Origin: Tuctoria greenei
Taxonomy: Eukaryota > Streptophyta > Magnoliopsida > Poales > Poaceae
DNA: 64,000 nucleotides
NCBI GenBank assembly: GCA_036927565.1
Contig: JAYESD010000003.1
Coordinates: 188,313,499-188,377,498, forward strand
Reading direction: 5' to 3'
Shown piece by piece: positions 1 to 12,276 of the stretch (the first letter of the stretch is position 1; the number at the start of each line of letters is the position of its first letter). A program made the position numbers and the translations under genes. The notes beneath the pieces were generated by a model. That model ran no database searches. It saw only the letters and a program-made list of their open reading frames with translations, and was not told where the DNA came from.

Positions 1-2223
1 TATGCAAAATTTAGCAAGTGTGAATTTCGGATCAGCGAAGTACCATTTCTTGGTCACATTATTTCAGCGGAGGGCATCGCTGTTGATCCAAGCAAAATTG
101 TGCAAGTGCTGAAATGTAAGTCTCCAACGCCCGTACACGAAGTTCGCAGCTTTCTTGGATTAGCGGGATATTATCGGAGGTTCATTCCGAGCTTCTCAGA
201 AATTGCTAAACCAATGATGGGGCTTCTGAAAAAGGGGACCAAATATATTTGGAGCAAGGCATGTGAGGATACATTCCAAGCATTGGTGGAACATCTCACA
301 ATAGCCCAGTGTTAGCTCCGCCGGATACGACCAAATCTTTCAATGCTTTTTGTAATGCATCTGGTATTGGTCTCGGCTGCGTGTTAATGCAAGAAGGCCG
401 CGCGATCGCATATGGATCACGGCAGCTCCGAAATCATGATCAGCATTATTCCAACTCATGACCTTGAGCTCGCTGCCGTGGTGCTCACTTTAAAAATGTG
501 GAGGCATTATTTACTTGGAAATCTAGTGCACCTCTACACCGATCACAAGAGCCTAAAATATATTTTCACTCAGAAGGAGTTTAATATGCGACATCGGAGA
601 TGGTTAGAATTGATCCAACATTATGAGATTGAAATTCATTACCATCCCGGCAAGGCGAATGTGGTTGCCGATGCACTAAGCCGCAAGTCTCACGTAAATA
701 ATTTGTCCATTACCCCAAGGAAGAGGACGAGCCAAGTTTATACTAGGTTCCATATGGAGCATTATATAATCTTGCTCTAATTCCTACCATACCAGAGGAT
801 ATTATGGAAGCTCAAAAGAAAGACGTGGGTATGTCGCACATTCGGAGGAGAATTTAGAATGGGTAAATAAAGTGTTTCCGGAGAGATGAACATGGTACTC
901 TATGGTTCAAAGATTGTATCTTAGTACCCCGGGACATGACACTTCGGAAGAAAATCTTGGATGAAGCTCATTTGTCCAAGTATTCTATTCATTCGGGCAG
1001 CAACAAGATGTATCAAGATTTGAAACCAGATTTTGGTGGACATGAATGAAAAGAGAAATTGTAAAGTACGTATCAGAGTGTGATACGTGTCGGCGGGTGA
1101 AAGCCGACCACATGAGGAAAGTCGGACAGCTGCAACCATTGAAAATTCCGGCCTGTAAATGGGAGGACATTATTATGGATTTCATTGTCGGATTACCTCT
1201 CACATTCCACAAGCATGATTTGATTTGGGTGATAGTCGATCGACTAACCAAATCAGCTAATTTCATCCCGGTACATACAAAGTACATTGCCAAGAAATAT
1301 GAGGAATTGTATATTGCAAGAGTTATGTGCTTGCACGGAGTTCCCCGGACGATTATTTCAGATCGCGGTGTGTTGTTTGTTGCTCATTTCTGGGAGCAGC
1401 TGAACACATCACTGAGGACAAAACTGATCTGAAGCTCCGCATATCACCCGCAGACCGACAATCAAACTGAATGGGTGAATCAAGTTTCGGAAGATATGCT
1501 ACGCGCTTGTGCCATCCACCACGGTAAAAATTGGGATGATCATTTACCATTGCTGGAGTTCTCATATAACAATGGCTACGAAGCTAGCATCAAGATGGCG
1601 ACGTATGAAGCTCTCTGTGGAAATGTCGCACACCACTCAACTGGTGTGAGTCTAGCGAGCGAGTTATATACAGAATTGATCTTGTAAATGAAGCCAAAGA
1701 ACGAGTACTAGTGATTCAAGCTAATCTCAAGGCTGCTCAATCTCGTCAGAAAAGCTATTCGGATAAAAGATGTCGACCTCTCCACTTCTACATCGGGGAC
1801 CAAGTTTATCCTCGTGTCTCTCCGATGAAAGGGATTCATCGTTTTGGAGTGAAGGGAAAACTTGCTCCACGATTCATCGATCCGTTCGTCGTTAGTGAAA
1901 AATGCGGACCCGTGGCCTATCGCTTGGAGTTACCGGCATTGCTTGCCGGTGTTCATAATGTATTCCACATTTCTCAACTGCAGAAGTGCCTTAAATCTCC
2001 AGTTGAAATCCGCACCGAAGACAGTGAAGCTCTCCAACCGGATCTCACTTATTCGGAGCATCCGATCCGGATTATCGATGAAAAGATTCGCACCACCAGG
2101 AACTGGATTTTGTGCTTCTACAAAGTCTTGTGGAACAACCATACCGCTGAGGAAGCGACATGGGAAAGCGAGGATTATCTCCGATCAAACTTTCCTGATT
2201 TATTATCATCTCATATCTGGTAA
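1..2223 (+). pseudogene. pol: Gyp-L: chromovirus pol, 3' part (RT thumb, RNase H, integrase, chromodomain), broken
   Basis: This is the 3' half of a Ty3/gypsy polyprotein that enters from the left edge. Frame 1 opens with the end of reverse transcriptase and the connection region (GYYRRF near 160-180). RNase H follows (YTDHKSLKYIF and HPGKANVVADALSRK, about 535-690). The integrase zinc region has H..H and CDTC (about 965-1095). The core shows MDFIVGLP, SDRG and QTEWVNQ, so the three acidic catalytic residues are present. A chromodomain-like tail (ATWESEDYLR) ends at the stop at 2221-2223. It is dead: frameshifts near 300, 450 and 1650-1690, and in-frame stops near 1043 and at 1430-1432. The chromodomain plus a long LTR suggests the Tekay/Del lineage. 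Confidence 0.93.
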
Positions 2224-2270
2224 TCTTTTTACCTCCGTCTCTTTTACTTATAATCTCAGGACGAGATTCT

Positions 2271-2285
2271 TTTAAGGGGGAGGAA
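2271..2285 (+). other. Gyp-L polypurine tract
   Basis: A purine run (AAGGGGGAGGAA) lies between the end of pol and the LTR that begins TGTAAAAGCCC. This is the position and composition of the plus-strand primer of LTR retrotransposons. Confidence 0.85.
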
Positions 2286-5174
2286 TGTAAAAGCCCTAAA
2301 TTCAAAGTACAAGGTTTAAATAGGAGAAATTAAAATTTGAATGGGAAAAAGAAATCAAATTGGAAACTGGGAAACAAAACCAATTTCAACTTCAATTGAG
2401 GGAATTCAAAAATTCAAACCATGCTACTGTTCAAACTTTGCCAAAAGAAAAAATTTGAGTTCACCATTAGCTTCCAAACATTCCAAATTATCTCTCTGCA
2501 AAGTTTCAAAATTTTTGAAGCTCATTTGCTATTTAATTCAATGGCTCCATTGAATTCCATTCAAACTCAAATTTGAATTTAAATTGCATCTGAAACTTCT
2601 CCAAATTGGCAATCCAATTTCAGAATCATAATCTCCATATTTGAATTGGCCTCTTCACAAAAATCTAGCATTTTTGAACAATTATTGGTAGGAGAATTAA
2701 GAGACCAGTGAAGATAGACTTAAGGGGGCAGGGGGCTGTGGGACCCACTGGTCAGTGGGACTTATACGTGATCACTCTGTACGCCATTTTTTTGCCGTTG
2801 CTCCGCTCAACACCACACGGCATGCACCACGCCAGCGAGATGCTCGCTTGCCTGCATCATGGCGTGCTCCCTATACTTCCCCTCAATATCTCTACTCCTC
2901 TGACCGAGTGGAAAAGCATCGGCTTCTTCCTTTGTTTTTGCTCCTGAGCACTCCCCGTCGCCCTTGCTGTCTCACCGTGTAGCTCCGCTTCCAGGCCGAG
3001 TTGTTGCCTTGGTACAATTGATTCCTTCTTCCCTGACTTGTTACCTTGGTATTTTAAAGTTTTTCCGGAGCTTGCGGGTGAAGCCGCCAGTTAGCTCTCT
3101 GCTCCCCATGGACAAGCTAGTACGAGCAAGTTCTCATATCCTTACTTGAAGCAATAAGGTGCGCAAAGGTACATAGATGCTTCTGGTGAAGTTTCAGCCT
3201 CGATCGTGCCGCCTATCTCCCGTATCTCGAGTTTCACCGAAGCTAGTTCTTACCGACGTCACTAGGTCATCAGTTTAATATCGTTTCTACGTGCGACAAT
3301 TATTCTATCCAATTATGGATTATCTTCTAGATCTCCAAGCGCTTGATCTCACCAAAAATGAAAGGGAATCATCGAGTGACGAAGTCGGATTTTGAGTTTT
3401 CCCAGCCGCCATGGAAAATCATGTCGGTCCACCATCGAAGTTGACCTTGTCGACCATTTCACACCTTTGTCACCTACAAATCGTCTTCCTCATGCTCCCA
3501 GGAACCTTCCCCTCCTTTTCCCGAGTTGTTTGCACCATTTCATAGCAATTCCGACCATCACCGAAACCCAAGCTCCGCCTCTGCTATCGTACGCTCATCT
3601 CCAGCCGTTGTCGACTCGTCGGGTCCTGACCAGCGTGTTGTGCATCCGATTTTAGGTCTAGGCGGCCACGGTCGAGCCAACTGGAGGTCGATGCAGCAAT
3701 CCCGGCGAGCGCCGCTGCGGCTCCGGTGAAGAGCGCCGCCTCGCGTTGTGAGGTTGAAGAAAGGGGTCAGGCCCCGCATGTCAGTCTCTGATGTGCCTTC
3801 CCCGCAGCTGTGGCGTCGGATTAAATGGGGCCGCGCGGGTTAATCCTATGGCCCTCGGTGTAGCCCAGATGCAATTCGCCCATTTAAACGAAGTGGGGCC
3901 TTCTAGATTATTCAAATTTTCCTTTTGGAAATTTTCCACTTGCATGACCCACAAATCCTATAGAGTATCAGGTAGGTCTACAGCACAACGAGTAGAAAAT
4001 GCCAGGCTTATGTTTTTAGGAATCCGGTAGAAGTCGAGTAGTTGGAATCTATTCACGAGATAGGATTTTATCATACGGGAGGAATTGGATCAAGGAATGG
4101 TTTATGAATATGAAATTGATACCGAGCAGCGGGTAGGATGCAGCGAGATGTGGTCTCACGTGCGTAGCCTTGCTTGTGTCAATTGAGGACCGACCCGTGT
4201 GCGGCCCTACTAGACAAGTTTGAACTGTACCAGATGCATACTAGCTATATGGAAACCAGGAAATCGATGTAATTAGTTAACCTGGGTGTCGAGACTTACC
4301 CTATCGTTTTATACGAGTGGGCTGAGGGTAGCAAGGTGTAAATCTGCCGGCGGGCATAGAAGATGCTCCGCGCGGGGACCTCCTGCCCGTTACAGAAGGA
4401 CCGGTTAGGCATTTGGGTTTCGTTTGAAAGGTTGCTGCATACAACATAGTAATGAAGTGTTATTTGCTACACTTCCGAAACGGGTGTATGTGACACGTTA
4501 TCCGGGTGCCTACTGATTGCAATCACCGTCCCCCGCGGTTATTTGAGTACCGCTTGTTCACTGCGTTGTGACGTAGTAAATACTGAAGAAGCCAGGAGAA
4601 TATGGTGTATTGAATTTAAATTGTTTTGAAACTTTGATTTCTATCAAATATGATTAGTAAAGTTACTTTTATTAAACTGGTAAGCTGCTGTTAATAACTA
4701 GAAAATTATGATCAACATGTAGGCGAGTCATTTACTGCAATATCTATGCCTATGTTAAGTATCCCTGCATGTAGAGTTCCATGTTTAGGTGAGACAGTTA
4801 AGTTTTGCTGAGCCTTCATGCTCACGGTTGCTAGATTAAGTTGTTTGCAGGTGAGGCATATGAGGAAGGGTCAGAAGAGGAGGCGATGCCCCTGTTGGGT
4901 TATACCGCCGAGTGGGAGCCCTGCACACCGCCGTAAATTGGTGTGTTGCTAGTGTGCAGCGTCCGCGGGCTGGATGGATGTACTTTTGCATAGCTAGGCT
5001 GAGAGCTTAACTATGAGTATCATCTTCTGCTATACATTAAGTACTGTAAAAGACTTCCATTGTTTATATAAATAAAACTTTGTATTTTGTCATATTTTTT
5101 TGTGTGTGCTGTTGGGCGCCGCATCGCACGGCACCACCCTCTGTGATTCCTGTAATGTGTGGACCCGGTCCTCA
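2286..5174 (+). mobile_element. Gyp-L 3' LTR
   Basis: Starts with TG directly after the polypurine tract. I place its end at a CA near 5174, just before sequence (from about 5178) that matches the reverse complement of the Cop-A 3' untranslated region near 56450. The length, about 2.9 kb, fits Tekay/Del-type chromoviruses. An AATAAA at about 5071 in an AT-rich stretch is a plausible polyadenylation signal. Short ORFs inside are not conserved anywhere else in the window and I do not call them genes. Unlike the Gyp-M/N LTRs, I see no CGGAC..GTCCG array here. The right end could be off by a few bases, because the left flank needed to confirm a target duplication is outside the window. Confidence 0.8.
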
Positions 5175-5177
5175 CTG

Positions 5178-5528
5178 CATATGTGCACTCTTTATGGTGG
5201 GATGCAAAACTATGCGTGTGTGAGCAATAATCGTGATGAATGAGGTAAATGGCGTAAGCATAACAACATTAAGATTATCAACAATGTATATAAATTTCAG
5301 AGCATAAACATTGATCATAACAAAGCATTATCATAAACTTCATAAACATGTCCAGAAGCATAATAACAGTTTTATAGCACCAAAAATAGTAGAATTGCAC
5401 AAGAAACAAAATTTGAGCTCTCATCTCTCAATCTACGGCTAGGACCTACGACTCCCCCTCAGTCTCTCCCCCGTTGGCATCAATGCAACAAAAAGAAGGA
5501 GAGGAGGGATCTAAACATCATTGCAGGC
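5178..5528 (-). other. Cop-A2 3' untranslated region
   Basis: Reverse complement of the region after the extra ORF of Cop-A1 (about 56088-56460). It includes a conserved stretch around 5178-5225 matching about 56400-56450. At 5450-5475 the plus strand reads as C-rich blocks (CTCCCCC) that are two polypurine-like runs on the minus strand. They correspond to 56131-56156 in Cop-A1. No coding sequence. Confidence 0.8.
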
Positions 5529-6281
5529 TCACTCTGCGCTATCGGTCCTTTCGTCGTCTTCATCATAAGGCTGAGAAGGATGAGGATGAGAACCACTCTT
5601 CATGTCCCCAATGACAAAGTAGGCAAGTTCAGATGGAGAAAGAGGTGGAAGCTCCGAGAAGTCTAAGGCGGAGTCCTCTGAGATGACTGGAGACCCAACA
5701 GGCTGAATCTCTAGCTTCTTGCAGATGGCTTTGAAATTTTCCTTCATGTACCTCATGTCCTCTTTCCTTGCCGTGTTCAACTTATGGACTTTCACCTCAG
5801 TTTTGCGGCAAGAGCCAAATATAGCTGTCAGGTACTTCATGATCCTGCTGGCTGATCCTTTAATAGAAGGAGGGGCCCTAGTGCCAGAGATAGCCTTGTA
5901 TCTTCTTGGGCTTTTTCTGGATGTTCCTCACTTGAGGCAGGTGAGGGAGCAGCTGGGAGAGAGACTTTAGGAGGCTTCTGAGGCCTTAGAGGAGTATGCT
6001 CGACATCTTTCACAAACTAAATTAATGTGACTTTTTCAATCATAAACATCAAGTATGGTGCATAGTCACAGGAGCGGTTGGGGGTGCAGGAGATGTTCAC
6101 CATATCATTCTAGATGTAGTCAAAGATGTCAAACTTTATCTTCATGCTAATAGCTTTCATCAAGGTTCTTAGGTAACCTTGGACATTCCCGGCATCTCCA
6201 TCCTTTGGAGCAATGGTCTTCCGAAGCACTCTATTGAGAACCATGAAGAAGGGCTTCATGTTCTTTGTTGAGGGAGGATTT
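5529..6281 (-). pseudogene. Cop-A2 extra (env-position) ORF, 3' part
   Basis: The C-terminal half of the ORF that follows pol in this copia family. The last 103 codons (5529-5840) are open and align with Cop-A1 around 55770-56087, sharing AAIFGSC/TAIFGSC, MRY.KEN and EDEDEERT/DEDDERT. Upstream, the part resembling NMKPFFMVLNRVLRKTIAP (about 6170-6270) is recognisable, but 5841-6110 has stops and frameshifts. The 5' part continues at 37596, on the other side of Cop-B2. The function is unknown. Plant copia elements of the Sirevirus group often carry an ORF at this position. I see no clear signal peptide or membrane segment. Confidence 0.8.
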
Positions 6282-8031
6282 TGTAGGATCGAAGAGCACA
6301 TGAAAAGCTACCAGAGGGGGGTTGAATGGTATATTAAAAAAATCTTACACAGCGGAAACAATTAAATCCCAACCTCTTCGACAGAAAAATGATCTGTTCA
6401 AGAAATCGTGTGCGAGACTAATCTAAACGTGTTTCACCGTGACAAAAGTGATAGATATCAGATAGAATCAAGTCACGAAGATGCCACGACAAGAATTACT
6501 CAAATCTGTAGAGAGAAACTAAAGTTACGATTGAAAGATCGAACAAAAGTCAATCTGTCCTACACGAGAAAATCAGTTCTGGAACGCTGCAAAGAAACTC
6601 ATGTAGATAAGAAACCACAAATCCAATGATCGTGAAATTTTGACATATGATATATAGTCAAGTTGTGAAGACAACCCAAAAAGAATCACGTCAATTGGAT
6701 CTGTAAAACTCAAGTTATGATAAAACCAACAAAGAAAGGTAGTGTTGTGCAGAAAACTGGATGAGAAAAACTTGTCTGGAACAAGTTGGACGAACAAGGC
6801 ACAAAAGTTCCTTTCAAATACGAATTTTATTAAATATAACACAATAGGAACAGCCCCAAAGTCGTCTACCATGAGGTCTGGCCTTCCTTGCTTATATAAC
6901 TAACCCTTAGGCCAACTCAATCTCAACTAGGACTCTAATCCTACTCAAATCACGAATCAAAACTTTCCATAACTGCTTAGGACTCTTCTATACGCAGATA
7001 GAAGCAATCTTAAGACTTCCAAACACCTTAGGAACGTATTCCACATTCCTAAAACAACTCAAATTCGTGACCTAGACAAAATCCTATCATAACCAACTCA
7101 AATCTTTCCGTATTTGAGTCAAACACGACTTAGCCGCAGCCTGAGTTCATAACCTAGTCGGTTAGACCTTTCCGACCAATTCTTTACGTCCACATCTCTT
7201 CATAACGCTTCGGAACCATGTAGCCACGTCCATGCACTCCTTGCATACGTGCAAACATCTTCCAACGACGTCCACAATACCTATTCATTGTTCTTGATTC
7301 ATAAATGTTGCGTGACGTCCCGATCAACTCAACAACAATTCCTCCCGAACTTGGTTGTTGAACCTCATCTTCTCTCTAAGACTAGTTCAATGGATCCCGT
7401 CACCAGCCATGTATTGAAATCAAGCAACACCTGCACATGAACAAACAAACAATACTTCCGAGCACAAGTCCTCGACTTGACTCTCGTTAGTTCCGAAACT
7501 ACAACATCTTACGTGAGCACCTCACATAAGCATGTTGCAAAACCACAGTAAAATGATATCAACCATATCAACCAAAACGCACTAAAAACGTAGAAAATGA
7601 ATACCAAGCAATCTTTCCGACAATGTAAAGCAAGTTCGAAACATTTTACAGTAAAAGCAGAACCACTGCAATCAAGCTTCGAACCTTGCCAAAGCTAACC
7701 GGACCTTGAACCGGATCTTACCAAAGCAAGCAGGACCTAGCACCGGAACATACCAAAGCTAGTCGGACCTAGCGCCGGAGCTTACCAAAGCTAGTCGGAC
7801 CTAGCGTCGGAGCTTACCAAAGCTAGTCGAACCTAGACAAAGAAGTCGGACCTAGCCAAAGCAAGTCGGACCTTACGTCAGACCTTGCCGGATCTACCCA
7901 ATACAAGTCGGACCTATCGCAGACCTTGCAGGAGCTCGGACCTAAAGTCAGACCTTGTTAAAAAGGTGTTTTGGTAGTATTCAAAACTTTTATAGCCATA
8001 GCCAATGTATTCAGCACACATAGGTCTCACA
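6282..8031 (-). mobile_element. Cop-B2 3' LTR
   Basis: On the minus strand it begins TGTGAGACCTATG and ends CTTCGATCCTACA. It matches the 5' LTR copy (35846-37595) and Cop-B1's 5' LTR (43885-45681) along its length. A polypurine tract (AAGGGGAGAT on the minus strand) abuts it at 8032-8041, which identifies it as the 3' copy. It holds a 32-bp tandem repeat in the U3 side. TTATATAA near 6893-6900 (plus-strand coordinates) is a candidate TATA box. Confidence 0.92.
7687..7846 (-). repeat. 32-bp tandem repeat in the Cop-B LTR (five units)
   Basis: Units begin at 7687, 7719, 7751, 7783 and 7815, exactly 32 bp apart. Each has the pattern taccaaagctagtcggacct (plus strand) followed by a variable 12-bp tail, CGCCGGAGCT-like. 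Decayed versions of the same array appear at about 37250-37400 (5' LTR) and about 44190-44320 (Cop-B1 LTR, opposite strand). Being in U3, it may be an enhancer-type repeat; that is inference. Confidence 0.85.
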
Positions 8032-9010
8032 ATCTCCCCTTGATGAATGCATTGGCAACACCACTTAAAATTCGAACATTGGCTTGTTCACGTGAAAAGT
8101 TTTGAAAACAATTTCTCCCCCTTTTTGAAAATCAAATAACATAGAAATAAATTTCTTCCCCTTGCATACTTCTCAAGAAACGTGCCGAAATACACTTGTG
8201 AATATGTGCAACGTGTGATCAATTTCTCCCCCTTTCACAATGTATTTAGCAAGGTACAAAAGAGAAATTTTAATAGTTATGAGCATATTATAACATATAC
8301 ATATAAAACAAAGCTCATCCAATTCATACTATTAAGTAACTTACACTATCACATCAAAGACATACATAAATTAGTGTAAGCCATGCTAGAGATCAGATGT
8401 AATTTTCAATTTAAGCAAGTCATGATCTCACATATTAACTATTTCAATACCTGAAAGCATGACACTTGTTGCTACAATTTTTTTTGAAAGCACAAATTTT
8501 TAACATATGGCATTTGCAAGAGATTATATGCCGCATCTGCCTTATTCTAACCAACCAAACAAAGCCTATGTCATTTGACAATTAGAAGCTTAAGGACATG
8601 ATTTTAATCATAACAACTTCTTCCAAGTTCATATCTAAGTGCAATGATAAGCCATCTCAAAAGAAGAAGGGCGAGCATGCATATTCTCTTGATCTTTTCT
8701 CAGTTTATATTTGTTCATAAAAACTCAACATGTGAGTTGATTACTTGATTAATTCTTTATGATTAAAAGAACTTGTGAGCATGCAACAAGTTCAAAACAA
8801 TAAGAAAGTTCGATCATGACCAGATTTATTGTAAGTTATTATTCCAATTACTAGTCATGGCAAAAACTACAAAATGTATAACATGAGTAATGTAGTAAGA
8901 ACTTTCAGCATGTAAAAGGAATCACAAAGTCATATATGTATGAAATACTATGCTCATATTATTTTAAGTTCAGATTCACACATAGACTTCCCAAGTTTCA
9001 AAACTCCCCC
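8032..9010 (-). other. Cop-B2 3' untranslated region with repeated polypurine tracts
   Basis: AT-rich sequence without a credible ORF between the RNase H stop and the 3' LTR. The minus strand carries several polypurine-like runs (plus-strand TCTCCCCTT or CTCCCCCTTT types at about 8033, 8112, 8155, 8226 and 9004). The one at 8032-8041 touches the LTR and is the likely functional primer. Multiple polypurine tracts after pol are a reported trait of Sireviruses. Confidence 0.7.
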
Positions 9011-9733
9011 TCAACCTAAGCCACGAGGATGCATAACCCCTATTTCACTACGAATGTAACAAAAACGAGTGAAATCCAAAGGTTTTGTAAAACTGTCATC
9101 CAATTGTTGTTCAGTATCTACATGTTGAAGCACAATGTTTCCTTTTTCAACCTTATCATGGAGAAAGTGATACCTAATGTCAATGTGCTTAGTTCTAGAA
9201 TGTTGCATGGGGTTTTTAGCAATGCAAATGGCACTAGTATTATCAAAAAACAGTGGAACACTATCTAGATGAACCCCATAGTCCTTAAGTGTTTGAATAA
9301 TCCAAAGAATTAGTGAGCAAGCACTAGCAGCAACTACATAGTCAGATTCCGCTATGAATTGTGCAACTGAGTTTTGTTTTCTAGAGGACCAAGAAACAAG
9401 TGAATTACCAAGAAAATGACAAGCACTAGAAGTACTTTTCCTATCAATCCTACAACCCCCAAAATCAGCATCCGAAAAAGCTTTCAAAGTAATGGTTGAG
9501 GAAGAAGGAAGAAAAATGCCAAATTTTTGAGTTCCATGTAAGTACCTGAGAATCCTTTTGAGGGCTTGACGATGTGAAGCACGTGGGGAGGCTTGAAACC
9601 GTGCACAAAGACATATGCTGGATTGTATGTCCGGTCCTGATGCCGTGAGGTACAAAAGTGATCCGATCATGCTTCTATATTCTTTTTGATCTATGGATTC
9701 ACCATCTTCATCAAGTTCAAGTGTTGTTGCTGT
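9011..9733 (-). pseudogene. pol: Cop-B2 pol: RNase H domain
   Basis: Copia-type RNase H, 219 codons open from 9670 to the stop at 9011. Motifs are GSLLYLTAS.PDI at the start, SDADFGG (first acidic residue), the KSTSS box, AESDYVVAA (the usual AEAEY, with the acidic residue kept), DNTSAI, and HIDIRYHFL. It is in the same frame as the RT region; only the TGA at 9734-9736 separates them. That stop is a likely CGA-to-TGA change. The domain removes the RNA strand during cDNA synthesis. Confidence 0.92.
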
Positions 9734-10529
9734 TCACATTGGTGTCCGATGAGGCTTGCTTTTGTCCATGTTGAAGCGCCTTAGGAGGTCTTTTGTATAC
9801 TTCGTTTGATGCACAAAGGTACCCTCCTTGGTTTGCTTGATTTGCAGCGCCAAAAAGTACGTGAGTTCTCCCATCATACTCATCCCAAATTCTGAACTCA
9901 TCAAAGCTGAAAACTTGGACACAAGATCAAGAGAAGCACAACCAAAGATAATATCATCGACATACACTTGAACGAATAATGAGTCATTGACATGCTTATG
10001 AACAAAAAGAGTTTTATCAACCTTGCCCATGGTAAATCCCTTTTCAAGTAAGAAAGTTTTTAACATATCATACCATGCTCTAGGGGCTTGTTTGAGACCA
10101 CACAATGCTTTGGACAATTTGTAAATATGATTAGGAAAATCTGTATTTTCAAAACCTGATGGTTGTTTGACATAAACCTCCTCATCTATGTATCCATTAA
10201 GAAAATAACTTTTAACATTAATTTGATATAGCTTAAAACCTTTAGATGCAGCAAAATCTAACAAAATTCTTATGGCTTCTAATCTAGCAACAGGAGCAAA
10301 AGTTTCATCAAAATCTAGACGTTCAACTTGAGTGAAGCCTTGAGCAACCAACCTAGCCTTATTCCTAACCACAACCCCATCCTCTCTTTGTTTATTTTTA
10401 AACACCCATTTAGTTCCAATTAAAGTGTGACCTTGAGGTGGAGATACAAGTTTCCAAACATTATTTCTTTCAAAATTTTCTAACTCTTCTTGCATGGCAA
10501 TAATCCAAGATTCATTAGTGAGTGCGTGT
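9734..10529 (-). pseudogene. pol: Cop-B2 pol: reverse transcriptase domain
   Basis: Copia RT in one open frame of 253 codons (9734-10495), with its N-terminal lead-in MQEELENFERN. It shows KARLVAQGF, the DFDETFAPVARLEAIR box, YLNG-type SYFLNGYIDEEVYVKQP, LKQAPRAWY and the catalytic YVDDIIFG. The active-site aspartates are intact. It ends at TGA 9734-9736, after which the same frame continues into RNase H. This is one of the least damaged RT domains in the window. Confidence 0.93.
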
Positions 10530-11620
10530 GATATATCTTTGGGTTCAAAAGAAGCAACAAAAGCAGACTGAGCATGAGAGCATGGATCGCAAAACCTGGA
10601 CCGTGTGACTCATTCGTGCAAACTTCCAATAATTTGTTGTGGAGGATGACTTTTGAGAACCTGGAGAGGAGCGGACACTTCACAAGCTTCTTCTTCTTCA
10701 TGTTCATCACAAATCGATGAGCTTGTGACTTGAGGAGGATCTTGACCAGCAATGGTGGTTGTCGGTGCGGGCTGTGAATGAAAATCAGGAGCTGGAAAAT
10801 GTCATTAGCTGCCGAATTTTTGGGCAGCAGCTCCACCTCTTCCTCATCTTCAACGAAAATGCTCTCCCCCTGCAGATATGGATCTGGACCTGCAATGTTT
10901 GATCTAGTACCTGGGCTAGCTTCATCAAAAGACACCTCACAAGTCTCCACAATTTTGTTAGTATCAAGTAAAAGCACACGGTAGCCTCTAGTATGAGATG
11001 GATAACCAAGAAACATGCCATCAACAGATCTAGGTTCAAATTTATCAAGATTACCATGTTTCTTAACAAAGCATTTGCAACCAAAGACCCAAAAGTGTGT
11101 AACACTAGGCCTATGTCCAAACCGGAGCTCATATGTTGTTTTACCTAGCTTAACGCACAAGAAAACACGACTTGAGACATAACAAGCAGTTGCAATTGCA
11201 TTAGCCCAAAATTTCCTAGGAGTTTGATATTCATTAAGCATAGTCCTAGCCATCTCAACTAAGGTTCTATTCTTTCTTTCTACAACACCGTTTTGTCGAC
11301 GTACATATGGTGAAGAAAATTGATGATCTATTCCATTTTTCAGCACAAAAGTGATCAAAAGATTGATTTTTAAATTCGGTTCCATTATCACTTCTAATTG
11401 CTTTTAAATATCTTGGGTGATCAATTGATAATCTAAGAAATAAAGTTCTAAAGTGACTAAAAGCTTCATTCTTAGATGCCATAAAGTAAACCCAAGAGTA
11501 TCTAGAATAATCATCAACAATCACAAGAACATACCATTTACCTCCGAAGGATTGAACACATGAAGGTCCTACGGTGTCAAGGTGCAAAAGTTGATCCGGT
11601 TCAGTTGTCATGATCATTGT
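10530..11620 (-). pseudogene. pol: Cop-B2 pol: integrase domain, truncated at its 5' end
   Basis: Integrase core and C-terminal region. LLHLDTVGP (first acidic residue) and WYVLVIVDDYSRYSW lie at 11520-11600, DNGTEF near 11390, and RRQNGVVERKNRTL (third acidic residue) near 11270-11310. VFGCKCFV and the GYR.LLLDT box follow. Frameshifts occur near 11340 and about 10780. The zinc region and everything upstream are missing: at about 11621 the sequence switches abruptly to the Gyp-M LTR. The family is the same as 60040-60392. Confidence 0.9.
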
Positions 11621-12275
11621 AAGTTGGTTATGGTTTGGTAATGGTTATGGATTAATCTCTGGTAATGAATATGGTTATTGGCAATGGTGAAATCTGGACT
11701 TATTGATGATGGTAATGAATTCAGTTTGGTATTATTGTATTACTCATGATTATGATTGGTTTATTTCACATACTTATACTATATTGCTTTTCAAACGTTT
11801 TAATGTACTTTTCAGCACTTTACCATTATTATTGTCGTCATTTGAATCAGCCACATGTCATACTTTCCACACTTGCTGAGTACGACATGTACTCACTCTT
11901 GCAATCCCCCCCCAACAGTTGCAGGTCAGGATTGGGAGTTTGATGGCGATAATGCGGAGTTCTAGGCCGTGTCTACCGTCAGCTTTGCCTGTGGTGTTGA
12001 TTAGAGCTGCACATGCATACCCTGTCGCTTATGTTGCATAGTTGCTTAGTTTGCTTAATTAGTTTATTTCCACTGCATTAGTTGAACTTGTCATTAATAG
12101 TCATTAGAGCTTGTATTCGAGGATAATCTGGTTCGTGTAATAAAATTTGGTTAATTAATCTTGTCTTGTGGTAATTTTCTGTATACTCTTTTGTGATTGC
12201 ACTCGTGTATGTGTGATGAACATCCTGGGCACACATATGCGTTAGCTTGGTTCATTTTCGGAACCGGGCGTCACA
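11621..12275 (+). mobile_element. Gyp-M 5' LTR, last 655 bp only
   Basis: Matches the end of the 3' LTR (about 19355-20009), including the TTATGG-rich simple repeat, AATAAA at 12139-12144, and the end GGGCGTCACA. The first about 2.2 kb of the LTR, with the palindrome array and TATA box, is absent, so this copy has no 5' promoter. The cut at 11621 abuts Cop-B2 integrase. Confidence 0.9.
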
Positions 12276-12276
12276 G

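Noticed and set aside
5719..5970. An 83-codon plus-strand ORF with hydrophobic stretches
   Set aside because: It is antisense to the Cop-A2 extra ORF and is not preserved in Cop-A1.
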